A stretch of 64,000 bases of DNA from Enterobacter_D sp963521185. GTDB taxonomy: Bacteria > Pseudomonadota > Gammaproteobacteria > Enterobacterales > Enterobacteriaceae. The stretch spans positions 62,001-126,000 of the forward strand of contig CAUQTV010000003.1 of the NCBI GenBank assembly GCA_963521185.1, read 5' to 3'. The translations under genes and the position numbers were made by a program. Below the pieces are notes generated by a model. It did not search any database. It had not been told where the DNA came from and saw nothing but the letters and a program-made list of their open reading frames with translations. This document shows, in pieces, positions 60,243 to 64,000 of the stretch; the stretch's first letter is position 1; every line of letters starts with the position of its first letter.

Positions 60243-60725
60243 ATGGTGATTTGGGTGGACGCGGATGCGTGTCCGAATGTGATTAAAGAAATTCTCTTTC
60301 GTGCGGCCGACCGTACGCAGACGCCATTAACCCTGGTGGCGAATCAAACGCTGCGCGTGCCGCCGTCGCGGTTTATTCGCACGCTGCGTGTGGAAGCCGG
60401 ATTTGACGTCGCCGACAATGAAATCGTACGCCTGTGCGGCGAGGGCGATTTGGTGATCACCGCCGATATCCCGCTGGCGGCGGAAGTGCTGGCAAAAGGG
60501 GGCGCAGCCCTTAATCCGCGCGGTGAACGCTATACCAACGCCACCATTCGCGAGCGCCTGACGATGCGCGATTTTATGGATACGCTGCGATCCAGCGGCG
60601 TGCAGACGGGCGGGCCGGACAGCTTCTCCCAGCGTGACCGGCAGCATTTTGCCGCTGAGCTGGACAAATGGCTGCTTGAGCGAAAACGTCGGCAGGACTT
60701 GTCAACGGGCAGCGCATTCGAGTAA
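60243..60725 (+). CDS. yaiI: YaiI/YqxD family protein (DUF188)
   Basis: 160 codons, E. coli 152. It opens with IWVDADACPNVIKEILFRAADR, the family signature with clustered aspartates, and has GDLVITADIPLAAEVLAKG in the middle. The fold is PIN-like, so a nuclease is possible, but no activity is known. GAGGAG precedes ATG 60243. Same place as in E. coli. Confidence 0.93.
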   Translation: MVIWVDADACPNVIKEILFRAADRTQTPLTLVANQTLRVPPSRFIRTLRVEAGFDVADNEIVRLCGEGDLVITADIPLAAEVLAKGGAALNPRGERYTNATIRERLTMRDFMDTLRSSGVQTGGPDSFSQRDRQHFAAELDKWLLERKRRQDLSTGSAFE

Positions 60726-60818
60726 GGTTGCTGCATCTCTTATTGCCATCTTATCTTTACACCTTATTATTTCGGTTACCCCGTTAAATTCAGTGCTGAA
60801 GCGCTCGTGACATAAATC

Positions 60819-60836
60819 TGTAACGATTTATTTACG
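60819..60836 (+). promoter_or_regulatory. TyrR box upstream of aroL
   Basis: TGTAAC-GATTTA-TTTACG fits the TyrR box TGTAAA-N6-TTTACA at 10 of 12 defined positions, 83 bases before the aroL start. TyrR with tyrosine represses aroL in E. coli. Confidence 0.65.
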
Positions 60837-60843
60837 AATGCTT

Positions 60844-60861
60844 TGTACTCGTTTGATGGTA
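60844..60861 (+). promoter_or_regulatory. Possible TrpR operator of aroL
   Basis: TGTACTCGTTTGATGGTA resembles the aroL TrpR site as I remember it and shares the GTACT half-site of the TrpR consensus. A TATTAT hexamer overlaps its end. The second half-site is weak, so this is tentative. Confidence 0.4.
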
Positions 60862-60918
60862 TTATCCGTTTACTTTATCTCGTCCCGCGCCTTGCGGTAC
60901 TAAGGGGATCACCTGCTC

Positions 60919-61443
60919 ATGACGTTACCCATCTTTTTAATTGGCGCACGCGGCTGCGGTAAAACCACCATAGGCGTGGAGCTCGCAAAAGTGCGCGAAT
61001 GCCAGTTCGTCGATACCGACCGTGTCCTGCAAGAGCAGTCGCAGATGACCGTCGCCGTCATCGTCGAAAAAGAGGGGTGGGCAGGGTTTCGTGCGCGCGA
61101 GACGGCAACGCTGCAATCCGTTGCCGCGCCCTCCACGGTAGTGGCGACGGGCGGGGGCGTGATCCTCAGCGAATTTAACCGTCATTTCATGCGTGAAAAA
61201 GGCGTGGTGATCTATCTGTGCGCCCCGGCGGAGGTGCTTTCCGAGCGGCTTGAGGCTTTCCCGAAAGCGGCGCAGCGTCCAACGCTGACCGGTAAACCCA
61301 TCAGCGAAGAGGTCAGTGAAGTGCTGGCCGAGCGTGACGCGCTCTATCGTGAGGCCGCGCATTATATGGTTGATGCAGCTGCGTCCGTTGAGCAGGTGAT
61401 CGCTGAGATTCAGGCGGCATTATCCGTGGCGCACGCCAGTTAA
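60919..61443 (+). CDS. aroL: Shikimate kinase II
   Basis: 174 codons, as in E. coli. It phosphorylates shikimate with ATP in the aromatic amino acid pathway. The P-loop is GARGCGKTT, the shikimate site is FVDTDRVLQEQ with RARET, and the GGG motif is VATGGGVILSE. A TyrR box and possibly a TrpR site lie upstream. yaiA follows and is probably cotranscribed. Confidence 0.96.
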   Translation: MTLPIFLIGARGCGKTTIGVELAKVRECQFVDTDRVLQEQSQMTVAVIVEKEGWAGFRARETATLQSVAAPSTVVATGGGVILSEFNRHFMREKGVVIYLCAPAEVLSERLEAFPKAAQRPTLTGKPISEEVSEVLAERDALYREAAHYMVDAAASVEQVIAEIQAALSVAHAS

Positions 61444-61499
61444 GCAGCGGTTTCACCATTGGCTATACTCATAGCTCTGATGATGAAAAAGGAAGCGCC

Positions 61500-61691
61500 A
61501 TGCCGACCAAACCGCCCTATCCACGTGAAGCCCGCATCGTAACGGTTGAGAAAGGAAACCAGCAAGAGACGGTAACCTGGTATCAGCTGCGAGCCGATCA
61601 TCCTAAGCCGGACTCGCTGATCAGTGAGCATAAGAGCGAGCAAGAGGCGCTGGATGCAAAACGGCGCTATGAAGATCCTGATAAATCATAA
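61500..61691 (+). CDS. yaiA: Small protein YaiA
   Basis: 63 codons, as in E. coli, charged and soluble (YPREARIVTVEKGNQQETVTWYQLRAD, then AKRRYEDPD). AAGGAAG precedes the ATG. It follows aroL by 56 bases. The function is unknown. Confidence 0.92.
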   Translation: MPTKPPYPREARIVTVEKGNQQETVTWYQLRADHPKPDSLISEHKSEQEALDAKRRYEDPDKS

Positions 61692-61700
61692 TATGTCCTC

Positions 61701-61740
61701 CCCCCGCAGCGCTGGTGTTCAATAGGCAAATCAGCGGGGG
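61701..61740. terminator. CCCCCGC/GCGGGGG hairpin after yaiA
   Basis: A 7-bp GC stem with a 26-base loop starts 9 bases after the yaiA stop. There is no clear U-run. The rest of the 261-base gap to aroM (61741-61952) holds no gene and should contain the aroM promoter. Confidence 0.5.
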
Positions 61741-61952
61741 AAAGCGCATTTATAGGTATATCAGCGCGTTATTAACGGGTTATATTCAGAAACTACTGAT
61801 GCGTTTGGGAAGTGTTTGGAATCTTTACAAATCATCGGCGTCATCCGCTGCTACGCTTTTTGGCGATGAATGCCTCCGGTGAACGACCGCGCCTCCAGTG
61901 TGAGCCTGTCTCAGTGTCGATGAAACAGAAGTGAAGAAAGGCGGAAAGAAAG

Positions 61953-62630
61953 ATGAGTGCGACCCTGGCGATCCTCACCATCGGTGTGGTGCCCCTTAAT
62001 GCTGTGCTGCCGCTCCTGACCGAGCATATCGATGAACAACAAATTACCCATGTCAGCCTGCTGGGCAATATGGATCCGCTTGATGTTTATCAGGAATATG
62101 CCGTTGAACCGGGAGAGTCAGGCATTCTCGCGTTGCTCAACGACGGTAACGTGGTGGAAGTTTCGCGCAAGAAAATTGGACGCGATCTGCAAAGCGTGAT
62201 TGAGGTGATGGATAACCAGAGTTACGACGTCATTCTATTGATGTTCAACGATAAAATTCCCGGTCTTGTCGCCCGTAATGCGATCCTGCTGGAGCCGGAA
62301 CGCATCATTCCTCCGCTGGTGGCATCGATTGTTGACGGCCATCAGGTCGGCGTCATCGTTCCCATGCCGGAGATGATGAGTATTCAGGAACTAAAATGGC
62401 AGGTGCTGCAAAACCCGCCGCACTATGCGCTGGCGAACCCGCTCAACGGTGCTTCTCAGGGGTTGATTGATGCGGGCAACGCGCTGATGGCGCAAGGCGC
62501 AGATGTGCTGATGCTCGACTGTCTTGGTTTTCATCAGGAACACCGTGATTTACTGCAAAAAGAGCTGGATGTGCCGGTGTTGCTGTCTAACGTTTTACTG
62601 GCCCGCCTGGCGTCTGAGCTGCTGGTATAG
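61953..62630 (+). CDS. aroM: AroM family protein
   Basis: 225 codons, as in E. coli. It begins ATLAILTIGVVPLNAVLPLLTEHID and ends with HREH-like DCLGFHQEHRDLLQKELDVPVLLSNVLLARLASELL, the AroM family pattern. In E. coli it is in the TyrR regulon with aroL, but no enzyme activity is established. The fold suggests a racemase-like domain. Confidence 0.93.
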   Translation: MSATLAILTIGVVPLNAVLPLLTEHIDEQQITHVSLLGNMDPLDVYQEYAVEPGESGILALLNDGNVVEVSRKKIGRDLQSVIEVMDNQSYDVILLMFNDKIPGLVARNAILLEPERIIPPLVASIVDGHQVGVIVPMPEMMSIQELKWQVLQNPPHYALANPLNGASQGLIDAGNALMAQGADVLMLDCLGFHQEHRDLLQKELDVPVLLSNVLLARLASELLV

Positions 62631-62703
62631 CGATTTTGCGTGACAGTTCAGAGGCCTGGCCCCTATAGTGGTTTTCCATACTTTTTTCAATAAGGGCCCG
62701 TAC

Positions 62704-62988
62704 ATGCTTCAAAGTAACGAGTACTTTTCCGGTAAAGTGAAATCCATTGGTTTTACCAGCAGCAGCACTGGCCGCGCCAGTGTCGGCGTGATGGCGGAAG
62801 GTGAATATACCTTTGGGACCGCACAGCCGGAAGAAATGACGGTGGTGAGCGGCGCGCTTCACGTGCTCCTGCCGGGTGAAACGGAGTGGAAAACCTACTC
62901 AGCTGGCGACGTATTCAACGTACCGGGCCACAGCGAATTCCATTTACAGGTTGCTGAGCCAAGCGCATATCTTTGCCGCTATCTGTAA
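62704..62988 (+). CDS. ppnP: Pyrimidine/purine nucleoside phosphorylase PpnP
   Basis: 94 codons, as in E. coli YaiE. A single cupin domain (SVGVMAEGEYTFGTAQPEEMTVVSGALHVLLPGE, then SAGDVFNVPGHSEFHLQV). It splits many nucleosides with phosphate into base and ribose-1-phosphate. I chose ATG 62704, as in E. coli. It ends at a terminator shared with rdgC. Confidence 0.95.
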   Translation: MLQSNEYFSGKVKSIGFTSSSTGRASVGVMAEGEYTFGTAQPEEMTVVSGALHVLLPGETEWKTYSAGDVFNVPGHSEFHLQVAEPSAYLCRYL

Positions 62989-62997
62989 AGCACGATG

Positions 62998-63021
62998 CTG
63001 TCCCCTCGGGCGAGGGGACAG
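62998..63021. terminator. Bidirectional hairpin between ppnP and rdgC
   Basis: CTGTCCCCTC and GAGGGGACAG pair perfectly around a GGGC loop, between two convergent genes. There is no long U-run on either side. Confidence 0.7.
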
Positions 63022-63028
63022 TCAATGA

Positions 63029-63940
63029 TTAGCGCTGCGCTTCGCCGCCTAATCCTTCCACCAGATTTTGAATCAACGCCGCCAGTTCCCCGGTCATCAG
63101 GATAAAGTCCGCGTCAAAGCGCTGGGCGTAATCTTCACGGTCGATATCTTCGTTCTGATCGCGCAGCTCATCGGAAAACTTCAGGCGCTTAACGGAGCCG
63201 TCATCGCACATCACAAACTGAATGCGCTGCTGCCAGTCGAGGGCCAGTTTGGTGACCAGCTTGCCTGCTTCAATGTGCACCGCAATTTCGTCGGAAACCA
63301 GATCCTGCTTCTTGCAGCGGATCACGCCGCCATCTTCAAGGATCGCTTTCAGTTCGGCTTCATCCTGCAACTGGAAGCCCTGCGCAGCGCCGCCTGAACG
63401 CACCCATTCGGTCAGCGTCAGCTCAATAGGATTTTCCAGCGCCAGCGGAACCACCGGCAGTGAGCCGAGGCTTTTACGCAGCAGCGCCAGGGTATCTTCC
63501 GCTTTCTTCGCGCTCGCACAGTCAACCATAATCAGGCCGTTGACGGTGTCGATCCACATCATCGTCTGGCTAAAGCGGCTGAACGCACGCGGCAGCAGCG
63601 AGTGCAGCACTTCATCTTTCAGCGAATCTTTTTCGGTCTTTTTCAGCTTGCGGCCCTGATCGGCTTCCAGCTTAGAAATTTTGGCTTCCAGCGCCTGCTT
63701 AATCACCGACGACGGCAGCATTTTCTCTTCTTTGCGTGCGCAAATGATGATTTGGCCATTGTTCGTGTGGGTCAATGCGTCACTGTGTGAACCCATCGGC
63801 GGTACCCAACCGGTTTTTGCCATATCCTGGCTACCGCAAGGGGTAAACGATAGCGGGGCTAACTGTTTTTCCATCTCTTCTGCGCGCAATGAGACATCGC
63901 GGCTAAGACGGTAAACCATCAAATTTTTGAACCACAGCAT
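63029..63940 (-). CDS. rdgC: Recombination-associated protein RdgC
   Basis: 303 codons, as in E. coli. It opens with MLWFKNLMVYRLSRDVSLRAEEMEKQLAPLSFTPCGSQDMAKTGWVPP-type residues and forms a ring-shaped dimer that binds DNA and limits RecA. I chose ATG 63940; the frame upstream of it is not family-like. The gene is complete; the promoter lies near the window edge. Confidence 0.97.
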   Translation of the reverse strand: MLWFKNLMVYRLSRDVSLRAEEMEKQLAPLSFTPCGSQDMAKTGWVPPMGSHSDALTHTNNGQIIICARKEEKMLPSSVIKQALEAKISKLEADQGRKLKKTEKDSLKDEVLHSLLPRAFSRFSQTMMWIDTVNGLIMVDCASAKKAEDTLALLRKSLGSLPVVPLALENPIELTLTEWVRSGGAAQGFQLQDEAELKAILEDGGVIRCKKQDLVSDEIAVHIEAGKLVTKLALDWQQRIQFVMCDDGSVKRLKFSDELRDQNEDIDREDYAQRFDADFILMTGELAALIQNLVEGLGGEAQR

Positions 63941-64000
63941 GATTTTTTCCACGGCCTTGTCGTTAAATGCAGCGGGCATGATAACGAATTGTCTACCCGG

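Noticed and set aside
1..64000. CRISPR array, tRNA or rRNA genes
   Set aside because: I saw no regularly spaced repeats beyond the pairs listed, and no cloverleaf or ribosomal RNA sequence.

Overview
The window is a GC-rich chromosomal segment from a member of the Enterobacteriaceae. Its right half keeps the Escherichia coli gene order almost intact: hemB, an EhaB/UpaC-type autotransporter, iprA (yaiV), ampH, sbmA-yaiW, yaiY, yaiZ, ddlA, iraP, phoA-psiF, dgcC, proC, yaiI, aroL-yaiA, aroM, ppnP, rdgC. The left half differs from E. coli and resembles accessory content of the Enterobacter/Lelliottia/Kosakonia/Klebsiella group; the genus cannot be fixed from the sequence alone.

Layout. 1-3959: the end of a chaperone-usher fimbrial operon (chaperone fragment, usher, tip adhesin). 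4059-6660: a small accessory island with a Rha/KilAC phage-type antirepressor gene behind a near-perfect LexA box, then an AT-rich HNH-nuclease toxin with an SMI1/KNR4-like immunity gene. 6863-16350: a nitrogen-scavenging cluster on the minus strand (hydantoinase/dihydropyrimidinase, PreA, PreT, a RutR-like TetR regulator, and a four-gene NMT1-type ABC transporter). Its two operons each carry a sigma-54 type promoter followed by a RutR-like palindrome. 16767-23782: a PAS-GGDEF diguanylate cyclase, then a MarT/FidL-like membrane regulator pair, two LuxR-type regulators and an autotransporter. 23803-25747: a CinA-family amidase and a BLUF-EAL photoreceptor close to Klebsiella BlrP1. 25779-29326: a microcompartment-free ethanolamine operon (eat-eutB-eutC), also with a sigma-54 type promoter. 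29713-37495: a six-gene operon uhpA-uhpB-uhpC-afuA-afuB-afuC, coupling hexose-phosphate sensing to an ABC importer; uhpB has one in-frame amber codon. 37639-41492: olsF (ornithine lipid synthesis) and a divergent chemoreceptor. 41539-63940: the conserved hemB-rdgC core, interrupted by an extensin-like protein and an MdtG-like efflux pump (between ddlA and iraP) and by a HEPN/Abi gene between proC and yaiI that sits between two perfect 28-bp direct repeats.

How it fits together. Nitrogen scavenging (pyrimidines or hydantoins, ethanolamine) appears to be under RpoN control. Surface adhesion (fimbriae, two autotransporters) and c-di-GMP signalling (two cyclases, one light-linked EAL protein) recur. 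Three loci look like defence or competition modules: the LexA-controlled antirepressor, the HNH toxin/immunity pair, and the repeat-flanked HEPN gene. Decay is visible in three genes: an amidohydrolase remnant next to hydA, an isochorismatase-family gene with an internal deletion, and the amber-interrupted uhpB.

All calls rest on reading the sequence and on remembered family features; no database search was run.
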